NCBI GenBank assembly: GCA_049281195.1
Contig: JBAPRR010000455.1
Span: forward strand, 1 to 63,232
Origin: JBAPRR01 sp049281195
GTDB lineage: Bacteria; Actinomycetota; Acidimicrobiia; Acidimicrobiales; CAVXTF01
DNA: 63,232 nucleotides
Reading direction: 5' to 3'
Below, piece by piece: positions 50,082 through 59,700 of the stretch. Numbering within the stretch: the first letter of the stretch is position 1; the number at the start of each line of letters is the position of its first letter. The notes beneath the pieces were generated by a model, which saw only the letters and a program-made list of their open reading frames with translations, searched no databases and was not told the origin of the DNA. The position numbers and the translations under genes are program-made.

Positions 50082-50564
50082 ATGGAAGCTCGAATGAACA
50101 ATCCGCTGGTAAGTGTCCCTGGAGCCATGAGCGCCATGTACGCCCTGGGTAAGGCAGCGAGCCGCAGCTCCCTTCCCCAGTCCACGATCAATCTCGTTCA
50201 CCTGCGGGTGAGCCAGATCAACGGCTGCAGCGTCTGCGTCGACATTCACTCGCGCGATATGAAAAAGGCAGGAGAGTCAGAAGAGCGGATCTTCTTGGCG
50301 TCTGCATGGCGCGAAGCGCCGTACTTCACAGACGCAGAGAGGGCCGCACTCGATCTCGCCGAAGCAATGACCCGTCTCTCAGATCGTACCGACCCTGTTA
50401 CCGACGCCATCTTCGCCGAGGCGGCCTCACACTTCGACCAGGAGTCGCTGGCTGCGCTCATCATCCAGATCGCGGCCATCAATGTGTGGAACCGGGTGAA
50501 CGTCGCCACCAGGCAGCCGGCTGGAGAATGGACCGGCTCGGTCTCTGAAGACAAGGCGAGCTGA
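50082..50564 (+). CDS. carboxymuconolactone decarboxylase/AhpD-family protein
   Basis: Protein of 160 residues of the CMD/AhpD fold. The active-site motif CSVCVDIHSRDMKKAGESEE (C-x2-C...H) lies near residues 47-66 of the protein, within the helix-rich domain. The two Cys and the His form the redox or hydroperoxidase site in AhpD. Helices such as AERAALDLAEAMTRL follow. ATG 50082 has AAGGAGAG upstream. It is the C member of the COE set and a predicted target of the neighbouring ECF41 sigma factor. Confidence 0.93.
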   Translation: MEARMNNPLVSVPGAMSAMYALGKAASRSSLPQSTINLVHLRVSQINGCSVCVDIHSRDMKKAGESEERIFLASAWREAPYFTDAERAALDLAEAMTRLSDRTDPVTDAIFAEAASHFDQESLAALIIQIAAINVWNRVNVATRQPAGEWTGSVSEDKAS

Positions 50565-50609
50565 GATCGCCGCGTTCTCTTCGTATGTCCCGGGAGAGCA
50601 TCAGGTGCA

Positions 50610-50636
50610 TGTCACAGCGAACCGAGTTGCGGTGTC
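50610..50636 (+). promoter_or_regulatory. ECF41-type autoregulatory promoter
   Basis: TGTCACA (50610-50616), 16 bases, TGTC (50633-50636), placed 36 bases before ATG 50673. Same architecture as the promoter at 50013. GGGAG before the ATG serves as ribosome-binding site. Confidence 0.7.
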
Positions 50637-50672
50637 ACATATACGACACCCTGCGAATCGGGAGTGTGACCG

Positions 50673-51560
50673 ATGAATGACTCAGACTGGCTGTCTGATG
50701 TGTTCGAGAACAACCGGACCCGCCTGCGGGCGATCGCTTACAACATGCTCGGTTCGTTGTCACAGGCCGACGATGCCGTTCAACAATCCTGGATCCGCCT
50801 CAGCCGGGCAGGCACGAGCGAAGTCGAGAATCTTCCGGCGTGGCTGACCACGATCGTGGTCCGGGTGTGTCTCAACCTGCTTCGTTCGCACAGAGCCCGG
50901 CGCGAGGAACCGATGGGATTTCACGTGCCTGATCCGGTAGTCAGCCCTGCGGACCAAAGGAGTCCTGAGGACGAGGCGATATTGGCCGATTCGGTAGGTC
51001 TGGCGCTTCAGGTGGTGCTCGAAACGTTGACTCCAGCCGAGCGGCTGGCGTTTGTGCTCCACGACATGTTCGATCTGCCGTTCGACGAGATCGCTCCCAT
51101 GCTCGGCCGAACCGCCGCCACCACCAGGCAGCTCGCCAGCCGGGCCCGGCGACGAGTGCGCGAAGCCGACGTTCAAGCTCCCGAAACCGATGTCGCTCGC
51201 CAGCGCAAGGTAGTGGACGCCTTCTTCCAAGCGGCGCACATGGGCGACCTCGAGGCCCTGGTGGCAGTTTTGGATCCGGATGTATTGCTGCGAACCGACG
51301 GAGGAACCGCGCTGCCGGAAGCTTCTGTCGTGATCCGCGGTGCCAAGGAGGTAGCCGGTCGCACCCTCGGAATCGCCCAGGCGTCTGCTCCAAAAATGCC
51401 CGTCCTGGTCAACGGGGCGGCGGGTGTGGTCGTACTGCTGGACAGGCGGCCGGTCGCCGTCATCGGCTTCACCGTCTCTGACGGGAAGATCGTGCAAATC
51501 AACTCGATCGCCGACCCGGAACGTATCGAGCGCCTCGACTTGGGTTTCCTCGACCGCTAA
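50673..51560 (+). CDS. ECF41 (SigJ-type) sigma factor with SnoaL-like C-terminal domain
   Basis: Sigma factor of 295 residues. Region 2 is FENNRTRLRAIAYNMLGSLS, QADDAVQQSWIRLS; region 4 is LTPAERLAFVLHDMFDLPFD, EIAPMLGRTAATTRQLASRA. The C-terminal about 105 residues are the SnoaL-like domain of the group (VVDAFFQAAHMGDLEALVAV, LDPDVLLRTDGG), ending in an ADPERI segment that stands for the NPDKL motif. In ECF41 sigma factors this tail both activates and inhibits, replacing an anti-sigma factor. GPWLPEP-like HVPDPV is present in the linker. Start is ATG 50673. Confidence 0.95.
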   Translation: MNDSDWLSDVFENNRTRLRAIAYNMLGSLSQADDAVQQSWIRLSRAGTSEVENLPAWLTTIVVRVCLNLLRSHRARREEPMGFHVPDPVVSPADQRSPEDEAILADSVGLALQVVLETLTPAERLAFVLHDMFDLPFDEIAPMLGRTAATTRQLASRARRRVREADVQAPETDVARQRKVVDAFFQAAHMGDLEALVAVLDPDVLLRTDGGTALPEASVVIRGAKEVAGRTLGIAQASAPKMPVLVNGAAGVVVLLDRRPVAVIGFTVSDGKIVQINSIADPERIERLDLGFLDR

Positions 51561-52087
51561 CGGACGGGGACACTGGCCGAGATCCGCGGCGTGGCCTCCG
51601 ACGCCCACCTCCTCACGATGGCGTCGAGGTTGGGGAACTGGGATTCGGTCACGTAAAGGCCCTGGCTCGGGGTTGATGCCCCCAATTCCGTGAGCAGAGG
51701 GCGAAGGTGCACCTCGAGGGCGAGCGTATGTACTGGCGCCGCACCAGTCATAACGGGTATGGCGACCACGCCGGCCAGGGCATTGGATCCGTAACGATCG
51801 AAGAACGACTTCAGCAGGCCGGTATAGCTCGCCTTGAAGGTCGGCGAAGCGACGATCAGCAGGTCACTGCTCGCAACGCTGTCGGTGAGCTTGCGGAGGG
51901 CCTCTGAATTCGGGTCGAAGATCTCTCCTGCATATTCGGCGAGATCCACCACCAGAAGTCCCGCAGTCACTTTCAGGCCCGAGACGACAGCTTCCGCGAT
52001 TGCGTTGGCCACGCCGAGAGTTCTCGAACCGGGCTTCGGGTTGCCTACCACCACGGAGACATTCAGCACAGCGGAACGATCGCTCAT
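51557..52087 (-). CDS. ssuE: NADPH-dependent FMN reductase (SsuE-like)
   Basis: Flavin reductase of 176 residues. FMN motif VSVVVGNPKPGSRTLGVANA lies near residues 10-29, and IVASPTFKASYTGLLKSFFD near 80-99. ATG 52087 overlaps the stop of the upstream monooxygenase gene (ATGA), so the pair is translationally coupled. It supplies FMNH2 to the SsuD-like enzyme. The gene ends within four bases of the convergent ECF41 gene. The symbol is used by context. Confidence 0.88.
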   Translation of the reverse strand: MSDRSAVLNVSVVVGNPKPGSRTLGVANAIAEAVVSGLKVTAGLLVVDLAEYAGEIFDPNSEALRKLTDSVASSDLLIVASPTFKASYTGLLKSFFDRYGSNALAGVVAIPVMTGAAPVHTLALEVHLRPLLTELGASTPSQGLYVTESQFPNLDAIVRRWASEATPRISASVPVR

Positions 52088-53295
52088 GACGGTGAGGTCG
52101 CCGCAAGTTCGGATGGTCTGGTATCGCGCGCCGGTTGTCCTGATGTCGGAGCGAAGGGAACGCTTGCCGAAACCCGGGACGAGGATCCGATCGTCTGCTC
52201 TGGAAAGTCCCACAGGCCGCGCTGTTTCAGAACCGGCAGCACGCCCTCGCCGAACCAGTACGCCTCCTCCAGGTGCGGATAGCCCGACAGGATGAACTCG
52301 CCGATTCCCAGACGGGCGTACTCCTCGATACGGTCAGCTACTTCGGTATGGCTGCCGACAAGTGCTGTGCCCGCGCCCCCCCGAACCAAGCCGACCCCCG
52401 CCCACAGGTTGGGCGAGACCTCCAGATTGTCGATCGAACCCGAATGAAGCTGGAGCATCCGCCGCTGACCTTCGGACTCGCTTCGGCGCAACCCCTCCTG
52501 AACCTGGGCGATCGTCCGTGTATCGACATGTTCGATGAGCTTGTGGGCCTGGCGCCACGCTTCTTCTGGCGTGTCGCGGGTGATGACGTGAAGGCGAATT
52601 CCGAAGCGCAGGTCGTCACGGCCCTCAGCCTTGGCGAGCGATCTGATCCAGTCCAGCTTCTCAGCGACCGCGGACGGCGGCTCACCCCAGGTCAGGTAGA
52701 CGTCGCAGTACCCGGTGGCCACAGGTCCGGCCGCCTTCGAAGAGCCCCCGAAGTAAAGCGGCGGGACAGGGTCGGGAAGGCCGGTGAGCCGCGCTCCCTC
52801 CACGTGTAGATGCCTGCCTTCGAAGTCGACGGTTTCACCGCTCCACAGCCTTTTGACAATTTCGAGGAACTCGGCGCCTCTCGCGTAGCGATCGTCCTTG
52901 GAGATGAAGTCGCCGTAAGCACGTTGCTCGCTCGCTTCCCCGCCGATAACGACATTCAGGAGGAGCCGGCCTTTCGAGTAATGCTGAAAGGTCGACGCCA
53001 TCTGCGCCGCCAAGGTGGGCGAAACCAGCCCCGGGCGGAAAGCCACCAGGAATTTCAGTCTTTCTGTGACCTCGGTCAACATCGCCGTGGCCAGCCATGC
53101 GTCCTCGCACCATGCACCGGTAGGCGTCAACGCTCCGACGAAACCGAGTTGCTCCGCCGATCTGGCGATCTGTCCCAGGTATGCGATCGAAGACGGCCGC
53201 ATCGAGCCGGCCGTGCCGGAGGCCATCCCGTGCCCGCCACCGACGATGTCGCGCCCGTCACCGCTCGTCGGTAGGAACCAATGAAACTTCAATGA
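52084..53295 (-). CDS. ssuD: FMNH2-dependent alkanesulfonate monooxygenase-like protein (SsuD-type)
   Basis: Luciferase-like monooxygenase of 403 residues. SsuD features are LKFHWFLPTSGDGRDIVGGG at the start, GFVGALTPTGAWCEDAWLAT near residues 52-71, KFLVAFRPGLVSPTLAAQMA near 82-101, RLLLNVVIGGEASEQRAYGD and PPLYFGGSSKAAGPVATGY. It releases sulfite from alkanesulfonates for sulphur use. GTG 53295 has GGGGG upstream. No ssuABC transporter genes are in the window, so substrate uptake must be coded elsewhere, or the real substrate differs. Confidence 0.9.
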   Translation of the reverse strand, partial: SLKFHWFLPTSGDGRDIVGGGHGMASGTAGSMRPSSIAYLGQIARSAEQLGFVGALTPTGAWCEDAWLATAMLTEVTERLKFLVAFRPGLVSPTLAAQMASTFQHYSKGRLLLNVVIGGEASEQRAYGDFISKDDRYARGAEFLEIVKRLWSGETVDFEGRHLHVEGARLTGLPDPVPPLYFGGSSKAAGPVATGYCDVYLTWGEPPSAVAEKLDWIRSLAKAEGRDDLRFGIRLHVITRDTPEEAWRQAHKLIEHVDTRTIAQVQEGLRRSESEGQRRMLQLHSGSIDNLEVSPNLWAGVGLVRGGAGTALVGSHTEVADRIEEYARLGIGEFILSGYPHLEEAYWFGEGVLPVLKQRGLWDFPEQTIGSSSRVSASVPFAPTSGQPARDTRPSELAATSPS

Positions 53296-53320
53296 CACCG
53301 GAACCCCCTGGATACTAAGG

Positions 53321-53345
53321 ACCAATTCTGGGTAAATCTATTGGT
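53321..53345. promoter_or_regulatory. inverted repeat upstream of ssuD
   Basis: ACCAAT-N13-ATTGGT, starting 26 bases upstream of the ssuD GTG, in AT-rich sequence. Form and position suit a LysR-type or similar regulator of sulphur starvation genes, but no such gene is adjacent. Confidence 0.4.
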
Positions 53346-53598
53346 TTGATCGTATTTAGCACATGCGGCGTCAGTCAACACGGCAGGCTCCCAAACTCCC
53401 CAAAACGGGGCGATCCACAGCTTCTGGAAGAAGCATTACCTGAGCCCGCCGCGAAATGTACGCGTAATTGCGCAATTCCATGGAGGGTCCCCTCAGGCCC
53501 AGGCAGAAGGGCTTTCTGCTCGTTTAACATGTCCGCGAGGCGGTGGCGGAGGAAGCGGGACCTCTCCCTCACTGGGGTAAGTGGCGAGGAGGGGACTT
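53346..53598. other. intergenic region between ssuD and the secreted protein gene
   Basis: About 250 bases. Holds overlapping palindromes TACGCGTA (53459-53466) and AATTGCGCAATT (53466-53477), GC-rich short stems after 53500, and GAGGAGGGG before the ATG at 53599. No riboswitch family could be recognised. Likely the promoter and leader of the secreted protein gene. Confidence 0.4.
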
Positions 53599-56500
53599 AT
53601 GCGTTTCGGCGTGAATGTGCGCAGACTCGTTGCACTCCGCCGTCCTGCGGTCCACCGCACGCTGACGGCTCTCCTCATCGCAATGAGCGGCATCTTGACG
53701 TCGGTCGGAGTCTCCTTGCTGACGTCCACGCCCGCGGCAGCAGTGAGCGTCTCAGCGATCGTAACCAACGTTCCAGACGGGGTCACAGCGGTCGCGACCG
53801 ATCCCTCGGGGGTCATCTTCGTCGGTGCAGACGACGGCAACGTCTACGCCTGGTCGCCCACGACCACGGCGCTTTACGACACAAACATTCCTGCCGACAC
53901 GCTCACCTCTCTCACCCCGGGAGGAGTGGGCCAGACATTCAGCCTGGACTACCACAACGGCGACCTATGGATCTCGGATTCGGCCGATGGGCTACAGGTT
54001 CTGTCTCCCACCACGACGACGCTCTACGGAGTTTCGGTCACTGCCGATACTCCGACCACCATCGTTGCCGCCACGTCGAGCGTAGACCCCACACAGGTGA
54101 CTTTCGATTCGAGCAACGACCTGTTCTTCGCTGACAGCGCGACGACGGCAGGAGACGGGTCGGTCGACATCGACCCTGTTGCGAGCGGGACCATTTTCGA
54201 TCAGAACATCACAGCCGACCAGGTTCACCCATTGATCGCCGATCTCAACCAGCCCGACGGCGTTGCGCTCGACTCGTCAGGGGACCTCTTCTTCTCCGAT
54301 GACTCGCTCGACTACATCGGCGTGCTCCCGGTTTCGAGCGGGACCGTCTTCGGCCAACCGGTCAATGCCGACACAGCCAGCGGACTGTTCTACGGCGTCG
54401 TGGGCGTCGACTCGTCGAGCGGGCTCGATGCAGGGCCATTGGACTTTGACTCTTCCGGCGATCTCTACTTCGTCAACCTCTATACAGGCGTCGGCATTGT
54501 GACCAATACGACCGGCACTTATATCGGGACACAGGTCACAGACGACACGCCGACCAACCTCGATCTCGAGATGGACGTGGAGGGAATCGCCTTCCAAACC
54601 TCCGGCCAACTGCTGATGGCCGACGGCGACGACGCAGCGATCGTTTCGGCCGCCGCACCGACTGCCACGATCACAAACGTCAGCATCTCCGGCTCGCTCG
54701 ACAACCCCACGCTCACCGTCACCGGAACCGGCTTCGGTACCGAGCCCGCGGCAGTCGCCCCGGGGTGCAGCGCGTCCGGCAACGACTACAGCTACAGCAC
54801 TTTCGTCTTGAGCGACTCTCAACAGCAATGGCAGGCCGGCATGCCCGGTGACTGCGTGGCTTTCAACATTGTCTCCTACAACGCGACTCAGGTCGTCGCC
54901 ACGTTCGGAAGTTGGTACACCGATCAAGAGGTGGGCTCCGGCACCGAGATCCACCCCGGCGACAACTTGTGGGTGGGGCTGGCCGGCGCATACGCACCGG
55001 CCACCGTCCCCGGAGTCACGTCGGTGGTGCCGGACACCGGGCCGGACTCGGGTGGGACGACTGTGACGATCTCCGGAGAAGGGTTCACCGGCGCCACAGC
55101 CGTCGACTTCGGCCCGGGAAACCCCGCCTCATTCACCGTTGATGACGACAACCAGATCACCGCCACATCGCCGGCGACCGGGACAGGCACGGTCGACGTG
55201 ACTGTGACCACGCCGGTCGGCACCTCTGCGACCTCGTCAGCTGATCAATTCACCTTCACCAACGACGTCGCTTCTGACTACTCCTGCACCGTGCCGGGAG
55301 ACGGGACCAACAGCTTCGCCATAGAGGTAACCGAATCGCCCAAGGCCCCGACCTCAGAAGATGTCGGTACGAACTTCGAAGAAGCACCATCCGTCGAGGT
55401 CACGATTCCGGCGCCCGTCGTCGAGTACTACATCGGCCAGGGGGCCTTTTCGCTCAATCTCGAGTCACAGTCCGCTACGGAAAACGGGCTGGCGTCACCC
55501 GATGGGGCGGCGAGCGGCGCGGTCAGCCCCAACTCGGAGTCCAGTTCGGCGAACGATGTCCCGCAGACATTCAGCCCGCTCTCCGACAGTTCGATCACGT
55601 ACCAGACCACCTACGACCCAGTGACCTGGCAGACAGGGCCTGGGACGGGGACCGTGTACCTGACCCCGGGCGACATCAACATCGTGCTGACCTACGACGT
55701 CGACAGCACACCTGAGAGCTCCCAGGTGTCATGTTCGCCGCCTTCCAACGAGGCCGCAGTCGACACCACGACGGTCGAGCCCGCGGCGACAAGCCCCACT
55801 TACCAGGTACCGACATCCACTCCCCCGGTGCAGAGCGGGGTCACGTCCGGAAATGACGACGGGTGGACGTTCGTCATTGCCAACACATCTGACGACACGG
55901 TGACCGGCTTGCAGACTCAGGTGACGATCACCGATGGCGGAACTCCACCTTCGTTCGACACAACGGCCATCTCAGCCTCGGGAACTAAGGATTGCACGGT
56001 CACCTCTCCGGGTGTTCTGACCTGTACCGAGAACGACCTGGACGCCGGCGCGACCGACACCATCAATGTCCTCGTAGATACCAGCGGACTGACACAAGGC
56101 GTGGGCGTCGAAGGTTCGGCTTCGGTGACCTCCACCAATGCCGGTTCCGCCGGTGACAGCCTGGGCCAGTTTTCAGTGGTGGTGGTGAACAATGGCGTCG
56201 AGTCGTCGGCGGTGCCTGGCATCGCCCTCGCATCGAGCTCTCTGCCACTGTCCGATACGGGAGCGGCTGTCACGTTGACGCTTCCGAAGAACAAGATTCC
56301 GGTCGCTGGACCACATGCATCCGGTGCCGTCCCTGACGGTTCTGCAAAGACAAAGCCGCCGGTCGTCGGAGTCACCCTCGAACCCGTACCGGAATCCGAT
56401 GAGCCCACACTGTGCCCGCCGGCGTCGGGCGGCTGCCCGACCGACGTACTCGAGGTCGAGGGAACCTTTACGAACTACGTGAACGCGGCCCATCCGCTCA

Positions 56501-56739
56501 TCGCAGTGCTTCAGTACTACTTCGGATCTTCGAAGCCCAAGGGCCCCGTGTACATGCTCGAGGACAGCGGGACCGTGCTCGCACTCGGCGCGTGCGTGCA
56601 GTCGAAAAAGACCGGCGACTGGAATACACCTTGTGTGGACGGGGCGCAAAAGACCACCGGGTCCAAGGGCAAGGGCACCCTGAGTGTGGAAGACATCGTC
56701 TACTTCACCGGGAACGACCCGGGTTTCTCCCTCCGGTGA
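53599..56739 (+). CDS. large secreted repeat protein with IPT/TIG domain
   Basis: Exported protein of 1046 residues. The signal peptide covers about residues 1-50 with a basic N-end, a hydrophobic core (TLTALLIAMSGILTSVGVSL) and the cleavage context TPAAAV. Residues 55-370 hold about five repeats of 50-60 residues with blade-like GVALDSSGDLFFSD strands and a TxF/YxxxVxADTxxxL motif. Next comes an IPT/TIG Ig-like domain (GGTTVTISGEGFTGATAVDF near 490-510). Then follow a Ser/Thr/Asp-rich part and beta-rich DUF11-like segments (NDDGWTFVIANTSDDTVTGL). The C-terminal 110 residues have paired Cys. No LPXTG or membrane anchor is seen. Function unknown; perhaps surface adhesion. Confidence 0.82.
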   Translation: MRFGVNVRRLVALRRPAVHRTLTALLIAMSGILTSVGVSLLTSTPAAAVSVSAIVTNVPDGVTAVATDPSGVIFVGADDGNVYAWSPTTTALYDTNIPADTLTSLTPGGVGQTFSLDYHNGDLWISDSADGLQVLSPTTTTLYGVSVTADTPTTIVAATSSVDPTQVTFDSSNDLFFADSATTAGDGSVDIDPVASGTIFDQNITADQVHPLIADLNQPDGVALDSSGDLFFSDDSLDYIGVLPVSSGTVFGQPVNADTASGLFYGVVGVDSSSGLDAGPLDFDSSGDLYFVNLYTGVGIVTNTTGTYIGTQVTDDTPTNLDLEMDVEGIAFQTSGQLLMADGDDAAIVSAAAPTATITNVSISGSLDNPTLTVTGTGFGTEPAAVAPGCSASGNDYSYSTFVLSDSQQQWQAGMPGDCVAFNIVSYNATQVVATFGSWYTDQEVGSGTEIHPGDNLWVGLAGAYAPATVPGVTSVVPDTGPDSGGTTVTISGEGFTGATAVDFGPGNPASFTVDDDNQITATSPATGTGTVDVTVTTPVGTSATSSADQFTFTNDVASDYSCTVPGDGTNSFAIEVTESPKAPTSEDVGTNFEEAPSVEVTIPAPVVEYYIGQGAFSLNLESQSATENGLASPDGAASGAVSPNSESSSANDVPQTFSPLSDSSITYQTTYDPVTWQTGPGTGTVYLTPGDINIVLTYDVDSTPESSQVSCSPPSNEAAVDTTTVEPAATSPTYQVPTSTPPVQSGVTSGNDDGWTFVIANTSDDTVTGLQTQVTITDGGTPPSFDTTAISASGTKDCTVTSPGVLTCTENDLDAGATDTINVLVDTSGLTQGVGVEGSASVTSTNAGSAGDSLGQFSVVVVNNGVESSAVPGIALASSSLPLSDTGAAVTLTLPKNKIPVAGPHASGAVPDGSAKTKPPVVGVTLEPVPESDEPTLCPPASGGCPTDVLEVEGTFTNYVNAAHPLIAVLQYYFGSSKPKGPVYMLEDSGTVLALGACVQSKKTGDWNTPCVDGAQKTTGSKGKGTLSVEDIVYFTGNDPGFSLR

Positions 56740-56754
56740 TCTGACCAGACGGAG

Positions 56755-59700
56755 ATGAACGCCGCCAGCGGTTCCGACCTCTTCCTCCCCTACCTCACCG
56801 CCCCGGCGGTGGCGTGGGCGCGAGACGAGGCAGCAAACGAGAGCGCAACGCGCTCGCAGTCCGTCGCCGGGACGATGGTGTTCGGTGACATCTCGGGATT
56901 CACAAAGATGTCGGAGCGCCTGGCACGCCACGGCAAGGTGGGCGCAGAAGAGGTCGCCGACGCCATCAACACCTGCTTCGAGCAACTCCTCGACGCCGCC
57001 TACAAGTTGGGCGGGAGCCTGTTGAAGTTCGGCGGCGATGCGATGCTGCTCCTTTTCACAGGTCCGGACCACGCCATAAGAGCGGCCCATGCCGCGATCG
57101 GGATGCGCTCCCGACTACGCAGCGCCGGTCGGTTGCACACCACGGCGGGCGAGGTGGTTCTCCGCATATCGGTCGGAGTTCACAGCGGTACGTTCGACCT
57201 GTTTCTCGTGGGAGATTCTCACCGCGAGCTCGTTGTCGCCGGGCCTGACGCCAGCACAACAGTTGATGCCGAGGCCACGGCGTCCGCCGGCGAGATCGTG
57301 ATGAGCGCGCAGACCGCGGCCCTGTTGCCGGCCCGGGCCAGAGGCCCGGCATGCGGAGCGGGATACCTGCTTCGTTCCCCCGGCGGTCCCCCGCCTCGGA
57401 TGGCGCCGAAGCGCCCCGATCCGGGACAAGCCGACATCTCCCGCTTCGTGCCGGCAGCCATCAGGCGCCACCTGGTCGAAGGCGGAGAAGAGCACGAGCA
57501 CCGGACTGCCACCGTGGCGTTCTTACACTTCGACGGCATAGACGACCTGGTGACGGAATTGGGCATCCACGAGGTGGCGCGACAACTCGATGCCGTGGTC
57601 CGGGCCGCGCAGGCCGCGGCCGACAGCCACCAGGTGAGCTTCCTGGGAACAGACATCGACAAGGACGGGGGAAAGATCATCCTCACCGCCGGCGTGCCGA
57701 GCCGCGCCGGCGACGACGAACAGCGGATGCTCCTTGCCGTCCGACAGGTCCTCGACCAACAGTTGCCACTGCACCTTCGCGTTGGCGTGAACACCGGGCC
57801 GGTATTCGCCGGCGATATCGGAACTCCGTTTCGGCGCACGTTCACCGTCATGGGCGACACGGTGAACCTCGCGGCCCGCTTGATGGCACGGGCCGAGCCC
57901 GACCAGGTCCTGGTCACAAAAGAGACTCTCAGCCGATCTGACGTCCAATTCGTCGCCGCCGAGCTTCCACCCTTCACCGTCAAGGGAAAGCGGCGGCCGG
58001 TGCAGGCGTTCGCAGTCGGCGCTCCGGACCGCGCTCACCGTTCTGTCACCGATCGCCTGCCACTGACCGGACGCGAAGAAGAGGTCGCTGTCCTGAGAGA
58101 GGCCGTCCGGGCGGCCTCCACGGGAGCCGGACGCGTGGTGGAGTTGGTCGGCGACCACGGATCAGGCAAGTCACGGCTGGCGGAGGTGCTTGTCGCTGAG
58201 TCCGAAACCCTTCCCACTTTCACGATCGTGTGCGAGCCGTACGAGTCGGCCACGCCTTACGCCACTTTCAACATTTTGGGGCGGGCCCTTGTCGGCGTGG
58301 AAATGGACGCCGCGGCCGAAACAGTGCGACAGAACCTCGTCACCTACCTCGAGCGGGAGGCTCCCGATCTGCGCTCCGACCTGTCGTTGCTCGCAACGGT
58401 CATCGGCCTGGATCTTCCCGACCCTCCGGCATTGGCCGCACTCGAGCCCGAGTTTCGTCGTCAGGCGGTGGCGGAGGCTTCCGCCCACTTGTTCTGCCGC
58501 GCTCTCGGACTCCCACGCGTGCTCGTGATTGAAGATGCGCAGCACATGGATCCTGCGTCGCAACAGATCATGGGGATCATGGTGCGCAACCTCGCCGAGC
58601 GCCCCGGTGCAATCTGCATCACCAGAAGGGAAACCGACGGAGGTTTCTCCGTCGATGAGGCGCCGCATACACGATCGGTGTTGCTTGCTCCTTTGACATC
58701 CATCCAGGCCAAGGCGGCACTGATCGCGGCCACAGAAGATGAGCCTCTCCTGCCTCACGAGATCCAGTTCATGGCCGACCGCAGCATGGGCAACCCTCTC
58801 TTCTTGGAGGAGCTGTGGCGATCGCGTCGAGACGGCGCAGGTATAGAAGCGCTCCCCGACTCGGTCGACGCCGCGGTCGGCGTGCAGATCGACAGCCTCC
58901 GTGCGCGGGACCGCCGCATCCTGCGATCCGCTTCTGTGCTCGGCTCGGTCTTCTTCGAGCGCGACCTCCGTGAACTGCTCGAGGCGTCAGGTCTTTTGAT
59001 CGACGATGGACTTGACCCAGGAGCACGCTCTTCGGCTCTGCCGCGATCGCTCGACCAGTTCCTCACCACCGACTCATCCGGCCTCGTGCGGTTCAGTTCC
59101 GCCCTAGTACGCGAGTGCGCGTACGAGGGACTCCCTTATCGCCGCAGACGCGAACTTCACGGGCGCGCCGCTGAGAGGCTCGAGGCCAGGGGCGGCACCG
59201 AATCCGACGCCGAGGTGCTGTCTCTTCACTACTTCTACGCGCAGCAGTTCGCCGCGGCGTGGCACCACGCTCGCACTGCCGCGCGCAACGCCAGCGACAA
59301 ATACGCCAACGTGGAATCGGCGAGACTGTACGAGAGAGCGCTGGCATGCACATCGCACATCGATGACCTGAACCGCGCAGACGTTGCGTCGGCGTGGGAG
59401 ATGCTCGGCGACGTGCGCGAGCGCGCCGGTGACTTCAAAGGCGGTGCTGCGGCCTACCGTCGAGCTGGGGGACTCACCACCGAGGTCGTCGCAAAGGCCG
59501 AGCTGTGCCTCAAAGAAGCTTGGATGGCTGAACGCCTCGGGCAGTTCCCATTGGCGGTGAGATGGATCCGCCGCGGATTGCGGGCTATCGCGAACCTCGA
59601 CAACCGGCCCGCGGGCCAGCTCCGCGCCCAGTTGATGACTTGGTACACCGCCGTCCGCCAAGCCCAGGGCCGGAGCTCCGAAGCAGTCGTCTCCGGCGAG

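Noticed and set aside
52084..53295. F420-dependent enzyme as an alternative call for the SsuD-like protein
   Set aside because: The N-terminus and coupling to an FMN reductase favour FMNH2-dependent alkanesulfonate monooxygenase, although substrate is unproven.
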